Assembly: GCF_014698305.1 (NCBI RefSeq) | Contig: NZ_JACJST010000002.1 | Location: forward strand, 124,001-188,000 | Direction of reading: 5' to 3' | DNA: 64,000 nucleotides | Source of the DNA: Anabaena lutea FACHB-196 | GTDB taxonomy: Bacteria > Cyanobacteriota > Cyanobacteriia > Cyanobacteriales > Nostocaceae | In this document: piece after piece, positions 39,921 through 48,903 of the stretch | Layout: each line of letters begins with the position of its first letter | Numbering within the stretch: position 1 is the stretch's first letter | The notes under the pieces: model-generated | Told to the model about the DNA's origin: nothing | Database searches by the model: none | What the model saw: the letters and a program-made list of their open reading frames with translations, nothing else | Position numbers and translations under genes: made by a program

Positions 39921-42239
39921 TTAAAAGGCGTTGTTTTGAATAATAGATAGAGGAACTGTGGCGAAATATTCTCGCTGAAATTGTTCTTCTTTGACAGCGG
40001 ATAAAAATTGCTTAACCGCATTATCAACAAGAGTTTCTGAAGCGTTATTAGTATTCCAGGTAATTTGGAAATTACGATCTTGACGTTGAATTGTAAACCC
40101 TAAATATTTTAAAGCTTTAAATCCTAAATGTAATGTTTGGTCGCTAACCCTGAGTTTTTCTAAAAGTTGTATGCGGGTAACTGGTTGATTTGTGCGGCTG
40201 AGATATTTAGCAATTCCTACCAGATTCAGCCAAACTTCACTAGGTGGCGGGTTGTGGGGTTTCGACCAAGCAATAACTAATTGTTGTTGATTATAAACCG
40301 ACTTTCTCAACCATGCACGCAAATCATCCCAATTAGTGGGACAATCTTTAATAATCAGCGCTGAGTTTTTATTACTGAATTCTGAATAATCTTGATTACG
40401 CCAGTCTAAAATAATTGCTGAGTTTTGAGTTTTCAGTTCTGAATCAACACAGGGACGCACAGCGATTAATCTAATTTCATAGCGTTTTTTATAGCTGTTG
40501 TAATCTATTTCGGCTATACAATCACATTTACCTATAGGTAAATCGTCTTTATAATGTCCCCACCAAATACCAGGAAAAGGACTGTTACTCGAATCATCCC
40601 GAATATCGAACTCCGCTTTAATATATTGTATTTTATTACCTTGGAAATCTTGCTGATTGCGATGCCAAGAATTTTCAAACCAACAGTTTTTAATTAATAA
40701 TTTAGGAATTGGATTTCCCATTCCACATGGTTCTAAAACTTTGAGTTCTAAAAATAAATCTTTCCCCAAATCTGCAACAGTTACTACTAAATCTGCTTGG
40801 ACTGTGGGTACGAGATTTGTTCCTCCTAAAGATTGTCGTAACTTTTGATTAATTGCATCTGTAAATAAAGGAATATTTTCAACTAACAAACTCAAACCTG
40901 CTGCAAAAGGATGTCCACCAAAACGATGTAATAAATGTGCTTGTTCTTTAACTAATTGATATAAATCAACAGAATTAATCGAACGTGCTGAACCACGGGC
41001 TAAAAGTGCTGAGTTGTCAGAAGTTTCTGAGTCAGAAAGTGCGTTTTCTGTACTTAACAAAATTGTCGGGCGGCCTGTTTCCTGTGCTATCTGTCCAGCA
41101 ACTAAACCCAAGACACCTACAGCCCATTGCGGATCTTCTAAAACAATGACGTTGGTAGTTGATAAGTCTAATTGAGTCAGTTTTTTTGCTACTTGGGCTT
41201 GGACATCTTTTTGTAAAGACTTACGACGAGAATTGGCTAATTCTGTTTCTTCTGCTAATTGATGACAGCGTTGAATATCTCGACTAGTTAGTAATTCTAC
41301 ACAAAAACTAGCATCACCATGAATGCGACTAACAGCGTTGATTCTTGGACCTAAACCGAAGGAGATATCTGTGGGACGGTCGCCATTTTTCTGACATAAT
41401 TCTAATAATTTTCCTACTCCTGGTCGTCGTTTTTCTGTAACTGTTTTTTTATGATCTCTGTGTAATTGTTGAATTCCCAATTGTGCTAAATAACGACAGT
41501 CACCAGTTAATTGTACCAAATCTGCAATTAAACCTATCGCTACTAAATCTAATAAATCAGTTAATGGATGTTGGGGTACATCTGGCAAAGTTTCATATAA
41601 TGCTTCCACCAGTTTGTAAGCTACTGCAACTCCAGAAAGATGAAATAATGGATGTTCTTTGGGTAAATAACGCGGGTTAATAATTGCATTGACTGGAGGA
41701 CGTTCGGGAGGTAAAGTATGATGGTCTGTAACGATGACATCTATACCTAATTGTTGTGCATAAATAATTTCTGCAATATTTGTGCTACCTGTGTCACAAG
41801 TGACAATTAATTTACAACCTTGTTGAGCTAAATTATCAATTCCTGATTGATTTAGTCCGTGGGATTCTTTTAAGCGGTTGGGAATGTAATAAGTTAATTT
41901 TTTATCTTGTTCAAAAAACTGTCCTAAACCATCCCACAATACAGCAGTTGAGGTAATACCGTCAGCGTCAAAATCTCCCCAAATGGCTACTTTTTCAGCA
42001 GCTTGGGCGGCTTTTTTGAGACGGTTTACCGCTAAATACATTTCTTGCCCAAATTCAAAGGCACTAGCTGGTTGATAAGTTTGATAGTTTACAAATGCTG
42101 CTAGTTGTAATTCAGTTTGTATACCTCGTTGCCAAAGTAATTGGGCGGCAAAAATTCCACTAGATAGGGGTGTATAATGTTTAACTGTCTGGATGAACCA
42201 TTCAGGGGGTTGTTCAGTTGTTGCCAGAATCCACTGCAT
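39921..42239 (-). CDS. recJ: Single-stranded-DNA-specific exonuclease RecJ
   Basis: RecJ degrades single-stranded DNA 5'-3' in recombination and mismatch repair. The 772-residue protein has the DHH motifs WGDFDADGITST, CDTGSTN, TDHHTLP and the DHHA1 region RFGGHPFAAGL. An OB-fold lies near residues 460-560. After it is a C-terminal extension with a predicted winged helix (about 670-740: PVTRIQLLEKLRVSDQTLHL), giving a protein some 200 residues longer than E. coli RecJ; this is usual in cyanobacteria. First gene downstream in the leftward cluster; the ATG of GNAT lies 37 bases upstream. Confidence 0.94.
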   Translation of the reverse strand: MQWILATTEQPPEWFIQTVKHYTPLSSGIFAAQLLWQRGIQTELQLAAFVNYQTYQPASAFEFGQEMYLAVNRLKKAAQAAEKVAIWGDFDADGITSTAVLWDGLGQFFEQDKKLTYYIPNRLKESHGLNQSGIDNLAQQGCKLIVTCDTGSTNIAEIIYAQQLGIDVIVTDHHTLPPERPPVNAIINPRYLPKEHPLFHLSGVAVAYKLVEALYETLPDVPQHPLTDLLDLVAIGLIADLVQLTGDCRYLAQLGIQQLHRDHKKTVTEKRRPGVGKLLELCQKNGDRPTDISFGLGPRINAVSRIHGDASFCVELLTSRDIQRCHQLAEETELANSRRKSLQKDVQAQVAKKLTQLDLSTTNVIVLEDPQWAVGVLGLVAGQIAQETGRPTILLSTENALSDSETSDNSALLARGSARSINSVDLYQLVKEQAHLLHRFGGHPFAAGLSLLVENIPLFTDAINQKLRQSLGGTNLVPTVQADLVVTVADLGKDLFLELKVLEPCGMGNPIPKLLIKNCWFENSWHRNQQDFQGNKIQYIKAEFDIRDDSSNSPFPGIWWGHYKDDLPIGKCDCIAEIDYNSYKKRYEIRLIAVRPCVDSELKTQNSAIILDWRNQDYSEFSNKNSALIIKDCPTNWDDLRAWLRKSVYNQQQLVIAWSKPHNPPPSEVWLNLVGIAKYLSRTNQPVTRIQLLEKLRVSDQTLHLGFKALKYLGFTIQRQDRNFQITWNTNNASETLVDNAVKQFLSAVKEEQFQREYFATVPLSIIQNNAF

Positions 42240-42276
42240 TTTATCAATTCAAAATTCCAAATTCTAAATTCAAAGT

Positions 42277-42921
42277 TTATAAATCATTATCGCTAATTAC
42301 ATCATTTGTAGATTCACTAACTAAGGGATTAAGAACTACTTCACCGGCAACTCCTTCTGATTTGCGAGGACGAATAGCAGGGCGTGTACGTCTATAACCT
42401 GCTCTTTCTGCTTTTTGATGTTCATAATCAATTAGTTTGCCATAATATGGATGCTTACTTAAATTCATTGATAGGAAAATATGCTGGCGGATATTACCAA
42501 AACCCTTGCGGTTAAAAAATTTCACGGCTGGGGTATTAGTAGGATCTGTATCTACTAACATAAACCGCGCTCCATCTTCAATCATTCTAGCAACGACTTT
42601 ATCAACTAATATATCTGCTACACCTCGACGTTGAAATTTGGGATTTACACCTAACCACAAAATGTAACCGTAATTCCAAGATGCTTTAGTAATAATAGTT
42701 CCCAAAATAAATCCTGAAAGTTCACCTTCTGTTTCCGCAACTAGGCAATATTCTGGATCTGTGTTGTAAAGTCCAATTACTTCCCATTCATCCCAGGTGC
42801 GGTATAAGTAAGGATATAACTCGCTAGTAAATAGTTGTTCACCTAGGTGATAAACAGGAGCGATATCATCAATTCCTAATTCCCGGACATAAATAGCATC
42901 TGTTTCATCAAAGGTTTTCAT
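42277..42921 (-). CDS. GNAT-family N-acetyltransferase with a long tail
   Basis: The 214-residue protein starts MKTFDETDAIYVREL. The acetyl-CoA site is QRRGVADILVD (RxxGxA) at about residues 106-116; VDTDPTNTPAVKFFNRKGF follows, as in RimI-like enzymes. After the fold comes a basic Arg-rich tail (RAGYRRTRPAIRPRKSEG). Substrate unknown. The start is the second Met (42921), because the six residues before it (MIFIAI) lack support. It lies 14 bases from the PD-(D/E)XK gene, so they probably share a transcript. Confidence 0.85.
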   Translation of the reverse strand: MKTFDETDAIYVRELGIDDIAPVYHLGEQLFTSELYPYLYRTWDEWEVIGLYNTDPEYCLVAETEGELSGFILGTIITKASWNYGYILWLGVNPKFQRRGVADILVDKVVARMIEDGARFMLVDTDPTNTPAVKFFNRKGFGNIRQHIFLSMNLSKHPYYGKLIDYEHQKAERAGYRRTRPAIRPRKSEGVAGEVVLNPLVSESTNDVISDNDL

Positions 42922-42935
42922 AATTGCTATAAATA

Positions 42936-43739
42936 TCAAATTGATATTTCTTGAATGTTCTCAAACTTTGGCAAAGAATTTGTAATTATCTCTGTTTGAT
43001 TATTTTTTTGACGTTCACATTTAACAGCATACTGACAAAATTTACAAGCTTTTTTAAATTCGGCTACTTGGGGAAATGGCTGGTTTTGTTGATATTTTTG
43101 TAACCAATCATTTAAATAATTTAATAGTTGATTTAAATCCTGTTCTGTTTTTTGATGTTGTTGTTGATTATAGTTGAATTTAATATTTTGTGGTTTTCCT
43201 TGAGCTTGGACAAACCAATAAGTCATAGATATGTTTTCGGGTAAATATTCGCTTGTTTCTGCCAGAACATATAGATAAAGACGTGTTTGCCAATTTTTAG
43301 CTAAAGAGGTTTTATTGGGTGGTTGGCGATAGGTTTTCCAGTCGAGAATTTGTGCTTGCTGATGATCGGCAATTAATAAATCATAAATTACTGTCAATAA
43401 AAAATCTTGAATTTGTAAAGTGCGATAGTGTTCACTTTCCCGAAAGGTTTGGTTATTTGTGTCAGGTGTGAGAATTTCAGGTGCAACTTTAGCAAAAGCA
43501 GTCATCCAATTTTGCAGTTGAGCATCTGTTTGCAGAAAACTATTAATTGGTAAACCCATTTCTTGCTGCTGCATGAGCAGGTGAAAGCGACTACCTAAAG
43601 TTTGATATTCTTCATGTTGGGGATCTGCGGGCGTGGTGAGTTGTTCTAAATAGGTATGCTGAAATTTGCGGGGACAAGCTGCAAGTAAGTTGAGATGTCC
43701 TTGGGAAAGTCGCAATAGTTGAGTAGAAGTTGATAGCAT
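42936..43739 (-). CDS. RecB-like PD-(D/E)XK nuclease with Fe-S cysteines
   Basis: The 267-residue protein begins MLSTSTQLLRLSQGHLN. An early cysteine (AACPRKF), then YDLLIADHQQAQILDWKTYR (catalytic D...DxK), and C-terminal CKFCQYAVKC give four cysteines placed to hold a [4Fe-4S] cluster, as in AddB/Cas4-type nucleases. The core fold is about half the size of a RecB C-terminal domain, so it acts as a stand-alone 5' or 3' exonuclease. Start ATG 43739 has GAAGA nearby; the upstream frame to 43805 is low-complexity Lys/Phe. Confidence 0.85.
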   Translation of the reverse strand: MLSTSTQLLRLSQGHLNLLAACPRKFQHTYLEQLTTPADPQHEEYQTLGSRFHLLMQQQEMGLPINSFLQTDAQLQNWMTAFAKVAPEILTPDTNNQTFRESEHYRTLQIQDFLLTVIYDLLIADHQQAQILDWKTYRQPPNKTSLAKNWQTRLYLYVLAETSEYLPENISMTYWFVQAQGKPQNIKFNYNQQQHQKTEQDLNQLLNYLNDWLQKYQQNQPFPQVAEFKKACKFCQYAVKCERQKNNQTEIITNSLPKFENIQEISI

Positions 43740-43834
43740 TCTTCTATTACTGACATATTGGGAAAAATAAAAGGTAAAAGAATGAATTTTGCATTTTTTT
43801 TTCATCCCTCTACCTTTCTTTGTATCCTTGATGC

Positions 43835-44038
43835 TTATTTCATGTTAGCCCGTGCATCTCTCACTGCGGCCAAGAAAAATAATACGGTGATGGGAATACT
43901 CAAAGCTAGGATAATTGCGGTGGTTTGGACACCTAAATCTGGTTGTCCATAACTGAGTTCAAATACAGAACCTACCGCTGCGATCGCACTTACACAAGCA
44001 CCGCCTAAAAACAAACCGCTTTTTGGAGTTAAATACAC
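43835..44038 (-). CDS. Small two-TM membrane protein
   Basis: The 67-residue protein reads MYLTPKSGLFLGGACVSAIA ... and has two hydrophobic helices (FLGGACVSAIAAVGSVFEL and TAIILALSIPITVLFFLAAV). It ends in a short basic tail (RDARANMK). GTG start with AGGGTGA 8 bases upstream, 12 bases from def, so likely in the def transcript. No family named. Confidence 0.72.
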   Translation of the reverse strand: MYLTPKSGLFLGGACVSAIAAVGSVFELSYGQPDLGVQTTAIILALSIPITVLFFLAAVRDARANMK

Positions 44039-44050
44039 GAATCTGTCACC

Positions 44051-44614
44051 CTATGCTACTGGTTTCACTGCTTGATACGAGAAGCCATTTTTAGATAGCT
44101 CCTGGGCTAAAGTCAAGGAATTTTCTACTCTGTCTACAAATACCACACCGTTGAGGTGATCCATTTCGTGTAGAATACAGCGTCCGAGTAAGTCACCAGC
44201 TTTTAATGTCTGGGGACGGCCATATTCATCTTTATAGGCAATTTCTACCACTTGGGGGCGTTTGACATCTAGATAAACTTTAGGAATGCTCAGACAACCT
44301 TCTTGAGCAACGCAGAGTTCACTGCTAACCTGTTTAATGACAGGGTTAATTAATACAAGTGGAGGATGCTCTGGTTTGTCTGGTTCACAATCGATGACAA
44401 TGAGTTGTTTATTAATTCCAACTTGGGGCGCAGCTAAACCAATGCCATCCTCACTGTACATAGTTTGCAGCATTTCGCGCACCAGTTGACGGAGTTCGTC
44501 ATCTATTTTGGTGACACGCTTTGCGGGTTGACGCAAAACGCGATCGCCTAAATAATGAAGTCGCAAAGGTGGATTTTTTAACTTTTTCTTCTCTACAGCA
44601 ATGTCAGAGGGCAT
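44051..44614 (-). CDS. def: Peptide deformylase (EC 3.5.1.88)
   Basis: It removes the formyl group from nascent chains. The 187-residue protein has all three motifs: GIGLAAPQVG (58-67), EGCLSIP (105-111) with metal ligand C107, and HEMDHLNG with H149, E150 and H153. The extended N-terminus (about 20 residues) and the motif style fit the cyanobacterial/plastid type. It opens the leftward gene cluster that continues to recJ. Confidence 0.97.
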   Translation of the reverse strand: MPSDIAVEKKKLKNPPLRLHYLGDRVLRQPAKRVTKIDDELRQLVREMLQTMYSEDGIGLAAPQVGINKQLIVIDCEPDKPEHPPLVLINPVIKQVSSELCVAQEGCLSIPKVYLDVKRPQVVEIAYKDEYGRPQTLKAGDLLGRCILHEMDHLNGVVFVDRVENSLTLAQELSKNGFSYQAVKPVA

Positions 44615-44763
44615 GATTGTTGACGGCTTGATGATTAATGTCTTACTAATTCAATTCTATCGTCAGTTGGGAGGTGACAGAGAACAGACTATAGAAAACA
44701 GTTGACAGAAAGTGGTAATAATTTTAGTTTGTACCCATTACCAATCAGCAATGACTATTTCTA

Positions 44764-45663
44764 ATGTTTAAGTTTTTCACAAAACTAGACTACCTGCTCA
44801 AAGAAACTTTCCTGGGATTGCTGCGGGGAGGATGGATGAATTGGGCGGCTGTTAGTACGGTGACAGTGTTATTATTTCTGTTTGGCTTAAGTCTGCAAAC
44901 TTCTTGGCAAGTAGAAAAACTCCTCAACCAGTTTGGTAGTCAGTTGGAATTATCGGTTTATCTGGAATCTGGTATTCAAGCTGTGAACATTGAACCTCTG
45001 GTGGCGAAAATACCAGCAGTGGTTGGGGTGCAAGTAATTACCAAAGAACAAGCTTGGATCAAGTTAGTTAAAGAACTGGGTATTGCTGATATTGACTCTG
45101 CTACTCAGCAGCTAGGGGATAATCCGCTAGTTGACGAAATGAAAGTAAAAGCTTTAAATCCCCAAGTTGTACCTTCTTTAGCGACAGAGTTAGCGAAGTT
45201 GCAGGGAGTGGATGTGGTGCAGTACGTAGATGAAGCTGTAAAACGCATCGCTCAGTTGCACCAAGGGCTAAACTGGATTACTTTAACAATTACGATCATT
45301 CTGACTTTAACAGCGATCGCTGTGACAACCACCACCATTCGTCTAATTGTCATGGCACGACGGCGGGAAATTGAAATCATGCAACTGGTGGGAGCCACTT
45401 CTGCTTGGATTTACCTACCATTTATTTTACAAGGAATTTCTTTTGGTTTGCTGGGTGGTGCGATCGCTTGGAGTTTCATTTCTCTAACTCAACAATTTCT
45501 CAACCGTTTACTAGCTAATCAACCTGAGTTGATCAAATTTATTAGCCACGGTGTACAACTCACAACAGCGCAAACTTTACTCTTACCTCTTATCCTTTTA
45601 GGCTTTGGTGCAATTGTCGGATTAATGGGTAGTTTATTCGCTGTTCACCGATTTGCTAAATAA
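44764..45663 (+). CDS. ftsX: Cell division protein FtsX (ABC-type permease)
   Basis: The 299-residue membrane protein has an N-terminal TM (WAAVSTVTVLLFLFGLSLQ). A periplasmic loop of about 110 residues follows, then three C-terminal TMs separated by the charged RRREIEIMQLVGATSAWIYL that couples to FtsE. The layout (1 + 3 TM, extracytoplasmic domain) is that of FtsX, which activates peptidoglycan hydrolases such as M23 enzymes at the septum. ftsE is not in the window. A separate promoter is likely; the DUF3598 gene follows 30 bases later and may be co-transcribed. Confidence 0.92.
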   Translation: MFKFFTKLDYLLKETFLGLLRGGWMNWAAVSTVTVLLFLFGLSLQTSWQVEKLLNQFGSQLELSVYLESGIQAVNIEPLVAKIPAVVGVQVITKEQAWIKLVKELGIADIDSATQQLGDNPLVDEMKVKALNPQVVPSLATELAKLQGVDVVQYVDEAVKRIAQLHQGLNWITLTITIILTLTAIAVTTTTIRLIVMARRREIEIMQLVGATSAWIYLPFILQGISFGLLGGAIAWSFISLTQQFLNRLLANQPELIKFISHGVQLTTAQTLLLPLILLGFGAIVGLMGSLFAVHRFAK

Positions 45664-45693
45664 TCAAATAATTAAACAATAAAAAATTTAAAA

Positions 45694-46509
45694 ATGACTA
45701 AACAATGGGAATGCTTATTGCAAAATCTCGGTGAATGGCAAGGTTCATTTACTCGTTATTCACCTCAAGGTACACTTTTAGAAGATATCAAAAGTGTAGT
45801 TTCTATAGAAGGCTTGAACAATAATCAAACAGTGCGTCAAACAATTCGCCAAGGAAACACTGAACAAGTTTTAGAATATAGTTCTCTAGCAAGAAGTGTA
45901 CTGTTTTTTGAAAATGGGGCATTTTCTCAAGGTTCCATGCAGCTAGGTCCATTTTCTGAATTTGGTGCAGAACTCGGTTTAATTCATGAAAATCGTCGCT
46001 TACGTTTAGTGGAATTGTTTGATAAAAATGGAAAAATAGAAAGTCTCACCTTGATTCGTGAGCATTTAGCTGGTACGGAAGCAGTAGAAAATCCACCCTT
46101 GCACATAAATGATTTATTGGGAGAATGGCAGGGTGAAGCCGTTACTATCTACCCTGATTGGCGTTCACCCATTACCTTTTCTACAACCTTAAAACTACAA
46201 CTTAATGCCACTGGGAAATTAATTCAAAATATAAATTTTGGCGAACAAAATATTACCTCCACTGCTACTATCAAAGATTCAATTATCCTCTTTGATCAAA
46301 ATCCCCAAAAGCAAGTGCAAGTATTACTTTTACCTAATGGTGCTTCTGCAACTTTCCCTTTACAAGCACAGTTACGTCAACCTTTATTTTTAGAAGTTGG
46401 TTGGTTAATTACACCAACCTTACGCCAACGTTTAATCCGTAACTATGATGATAAAGGTGCATGGATTAGCCTCACCCTGGTGACAGAAAATCGCGTTACT
46501 TTTCATTGA
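45694..46509 (+). CDS. DUF3598 family protein
   Basis: The 271-residue protein consists of two lipocalin/calycin-like halves: WECLLQNLGEWQGSFTRYSP at the start, repeated in pattern as LLGEWQGEAVTIYPDWR at about residue 141. The first half ends before LIREHLAGTE. It belongs to the DUF3598 family, widespread in cyanobacteria, of unknown function. Some relatives bind fatty acids or pigments, so a ligand-binding fold is plausible. Start ATG 45694. Confidence 0.85.
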   Translation: MTKQWECLLQNLGEWQGSFTRYSPQGTLLEDIKSVVSIEGLNNNQTVRQTIRQGNTEQVLEYSSLARSVLFFENGAFSQGSMQLGPFSEFGAELGLIHENRRLRLVELFDKNGKIESLTLIREHLAGTEAVENPPLHINDLLGEWQGEAVTIYPDWRSPITFSTTLKLQLNATGKLIQNINFGEQNITSTATIKDSIILFDQNPQKQVQVLLLPNGASATFPLQAQLRQPLFLEVGWLITPTLRQRLIRNYDDKGAWISLTLVTENRVTFH

Positions 46510-46710
46510 GAATTTAACTAATTCAGGGGGTTTACGTTCCCCGCTTCTATAAGTTTTTCTGCGGAATTCATATTTTGAAGTTTCAATTGTTTAATTGGTT
46601 ATGTAAAAATCATCAATGATATCTGTGAAAGATTTTAATTCTCTTAGAGGTTGTTTGAGAAGTCTAAAAATTTACTGAAAAACCTCTCTCCAAACCTCTC
46701 TCCTACCCCT

Positions 46711-46930
46711 CTCACAAGGGTAGGTATTTTACATTGTCGTGAGGGCTAGACTTGGTGGACAAGGAAGGACAGTGGACAAGGGAGGAAAACCGTACAAAAT
46801 CATATTCTCTTGGTAACAAGAACAGTCCGTCAAAAGACCATTGTGCGTATAAAATCTTCCTTGTCTACCTTCCCTCCTTGTCTTCCAAGTCCTGCCTTCA
46901 CAGATAATATTAAAAACCTACCCTTGTGAG
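46711..46930. mobile_element. Foldback (MITE-like) element, copy 1
   Basis: Terminal inverted repeats CTCACAAGGGTAGGT...TTTA and TAAAAACCTACCCTTGTGAG. The interior is also largely self-complementary: GACTTGGTGGACAAGGAAGG pairs with the CCTTCCCTCCTTGTCTTCCAAGTC region. So the 220-bp element folds into one long hairpin. No coding potential, no transposase. A second copy follows after 16 bases. Confidence 0.85.
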
Positions 46931-46946
46931 AGGGGGGAAGGGGGGT

Positions 46947-47153
46947 CTCACAAGGGTAGGTATTTTACATTGTCGTGAGGGCAAGACTTGGGGGACAAGG
47001 AAGGACAGTGGACAAGGGAGGAAACACGTACAAAATCATATTTTTTTAGTAACAAAAAGACCATTGTGCGGAGAAAATCTTCCTTGTCTACTTTCCCTCC
47101 TTGTCTTCCTAGTCCTGCCTTAACAGATAATATTAAAAACCTACCCTTGTCAG
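46947..47153. mobile_element. Foldback (MITE-like) element, copy 2
   Basis: A same-orientation copy of 46711-46930 with about 13 fewer bases, mostly near the centre (CATATTCTCTTGG... shortened). Terminal repeats CTCACAAGGGTAGG and CCTACCCTTGTCAG are retained with one change. Tandem copies suggest a recent duplication. Confidence 0.85.
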
Positions 47154-47218
47154 GGAAGGGGGGTTAGGTTTTTGGGGTTGATTGGTTTCATGCAATACTT
47201 GTCAAACATCCTCTTAAG

Positions 47219-47235
47219 GTGGGCATTGCCCACCC
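47219..47235. repeat. Dispersed palindrome GGTGGGCATTGCCCACC
   Basis: A perfect palindrome around CATTG, followed by CTAC. It is closely related to the one at 2973-2997. Confidence 0.8.
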
Positions 47236-47280
47236 TACATATATTTCAAACATCAAATATTTATTATTAAAATCTCTCCG

Positions 47281-47311
47281 CGTCTCCGTGTCTCCGTGTC
47301 TCCGTGTCTTC
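47281..47311. repeat. STRR: octamer TGTCTCCG, about four copies
   Basis: A tandem octamer, complementary in sequence to the ACACGGAG array at 29657. Confidence 0.85.
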
Positions 47312-47362
47312 TTCCGCGTCCCCGCGTTGTCCCTAATGATCAGCATTTAATCAGATAGGATA

Positions 47363-47938
47363 TTACTCAAAGGAACAGGGAAGTTGTAAAGCCTGCTGGA
47401 GTAATATCTCATATTCTTTATTACTGACTATATAAGCACCAAATCTGGCCAAATGGGGATTCATCATTTGTGCATCGAACAACATAAATTTTTTTTGGCG
47501 CAATCTTTCTACCAACTTAACCATCGCTACCTTAGAACCTTCGGGAATTTGGTAAAACATCGATTCACCAATAAACAGGCCACCAATCGCAATCCCTAAA
47601 ATTCCTCCTGCTAGTTCATCACCTTGCCAAGTTTCAAAACTATAAGCATAACCAGTCTGGTAAAGTAGCCAATAAATCTTTTGTAATTCTGGGGAAATCC
47701 AAGTGGTTTCGCGGTTAGCACATCCAGCTACTACACCCAGAAAGTCACGGTTAACTGCCACTGTGAACCTCTCTTGGTTGAGAACCCGCTGCAATGACTT
47801 GGGGTAGCGGAAGTTCTCATTCAAGGGAATCAACGTTCGTTCTTTACTTCCATACCATCCTAAGTTATCACTCTCATCAGCCATGAGAAAATAACCTTGA
47901 GCATAACCTCGAATAATAGCAGCGACATCATATTCCAT
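47363..47938 (-). CDS. aat: Leucyl/phenylalanyl-tRNA-protein transferase (EC 2.3.2.6)
   Basis: It transfers Leu or Phe from tRNA to proteins with an N-terminal basic residue, marking them for ClpS/ClpAP (N-degron pathway). The 191-residue protein keeps the conserved [15 protein letters not shown] (a variant of the GLFPM...W region), [10 protein letters not shown] and [15 protein letters not shown]. It is about 40 residues shorter than E. coli Aat, as is usual in cyanobacteria. The start ATG 47938 has no strong ribosome binding site. Monocistronic. Confidence 0.92.
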   Translation of the reverse strand: MEYDVAAIIRGYAQGYFLMADESDNLGWYGSKERTLIPLNENFRYPKSLQRVLNQERFTVAVNRDFLGVVAGCANRETTWISPELQKIYWLLYQTGYAYSFETWQGDELAGGILGIAIGGLFIGESMFYQIPEGSKVAMVKLVERLRQKKFMLFDAQMMNPHLARFGAYIVSNKEYEILLQQALQLPCSFE

Positions 47939-48053
47939 AGTTCAAAAAATCATCACAAAAAGACTCAGAAAACCGCAAATTGCTGCAATCAGCCCTGTTT
48001 GCGTTTTTCTGAGATTACCCTAGATAACAAAATCTATATTAAGATATACAAAG

Positions 48054-48383
48054 ATGACTGAGCCAATTCCAGCTATTACTCTGCCACCGTCTAAAAATCC
48101 CCAGCTAGAAGGGGAATGGTTACAACAACGACTACTAGGGTGGTTAGATGCAGAATTTCTTCCAGAAGTAGTTAATCAAAATATTGCCCAGCGTGCAGCA
48201 CAAATTTTTGTGCGACAAAGGATGGAAGGAGAAAATGACTTGGGATCTCTGGTAATTGCTATTGTCACAGAGATGCAGTTATTTGATTTTTCTAAAAGCT
48301 TCTATGGAGAGTTTGCGATCGCCAACGCCGTTAGCGATCTACTCTTAGAAAGTCTGGGAATTGATCGTTGTTGTGGTCAATAA
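48054..48383 (+). CDS. Conserved cyanobacterial protein, unknown function
   Basis: The 109-residue acidic, helical protein begins MTEPIPAITLPPSKNPQLEG and has a WLQQRLLGWLDAEFLPEVVN helix. It contains VRQRMEGENDLGSLVIAIVT and ends near GIDRCCGQ (two adjacent cysteines). It looks like a conserved cyanobacterial protein, but I know no function. A lone gene, divergent from aat. Confidence 0.72.
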   Translation: MTEPIPAITLPPSKNPQLEGEWLQQRLLGWLDAEFLPEVVNQNIAQRAAQIFVRQRMEGENDLGSLVIAIVTEMQLFDFSKSFYGEFAIANAVSDLLLESLGIDRCCGQ

Positions 48384-48388
48384 TTGAT

Positions 48389-48418
48389 TTGGTCATTGGT
48401 CATTGGTCGTTGGTCATT
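48389..48418. repeat. STRR: heptamer TTGGTCA, about four copies
   Basis: A tandem heptamer with one change, in the gap between two convergent genes. Confidence 0.8.
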
Positions 48419-48462
48419 AGTTGACAGTAAATGACTAAGGACTAATGACTACTGACCACTGG

Positions 48463-48765
48463 CTACCAGCTAGACTTAACAACACCAGGTAAAAGACCTT
48501 CGTGCGCCCATTCGCGCAGTACGTTCCGAGATAGTCCAAAATCCCGGTATACTCCTCTAGGACGACCTGTTACCCAGCAACGATTACGACGGCGGTTAGG
48601 CGCACTGTTACGAGGTAGTTGTTGAATTTTGCGGTGGATTTCCAGCTTATCTAGGGGAGAGTCAGCACTTTTGAACTCGTCTAGTAGTGCTTCTCGCTTG
48701 TCAGCATACTGTTCCACCAACTTAGCGCGTTTTTTCTCGCGCTCAATCATGCTCTTCTTTGCCAT
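48463..48765 (-). CDS. rpsN: 30S ribosomal protein S14
   Basis: The 100-residue ribosomal protein has the conserved end [21 protein letters not shown] and [19 protein letters not shown]. It is the zinc-independent (C-minus) type, with only the single Cys of CWVTG, as in other cyanobacteria and plastids. It is an isolated gene, as is common for S14 in this group, outside the main ribosomal operon. Confidence 0.98.
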   Translation of the reverse strand: MAKKSMIEREKKRAKLVEQYADKREALLDEFKSADSPLDKLEIHRKIQQLPRNSAPNRRRNRCWVTGRPRGVYRDFGLSRNVLREWAHEGLLPGVVKSSW

Positions 48766-48903
48766 GAATTCCCTAATCTAATTAAAGACACCATCCCCCA
48801 TGATACAATGCCCATCACCATTATAGGGAAATTGGCCAGGAGAAGTTTAGAAAGTCAGAATCAATAACTGATACAGCAGAATTCAGGCTGATTGATTTAC
48901 TGT

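Larger units (their letters stand above)
46510..47362. other. Repeat-rich gap between DUF3598 and aat genes
   Basis: 853 bases with no gene. It contains two tandem foldback elements (46711-46930 and 46947-47153), flanked by CCTCTCTCCAAACC-type simple repeats at 46682-46710. After them come a GGTGGGCATTGCCCACC palindrome (47219-47235) and an octamer array (47281-47311). The frame at 46926-47123 falls entirely within the second foldback element and is not a gene. Confidence 0.75.

Noticed and set aside
46926-47123. 65-codon frame in the repeat region
   Set aside because: Lies entirely within the second foldback element; it is a translation of repeat DNA.
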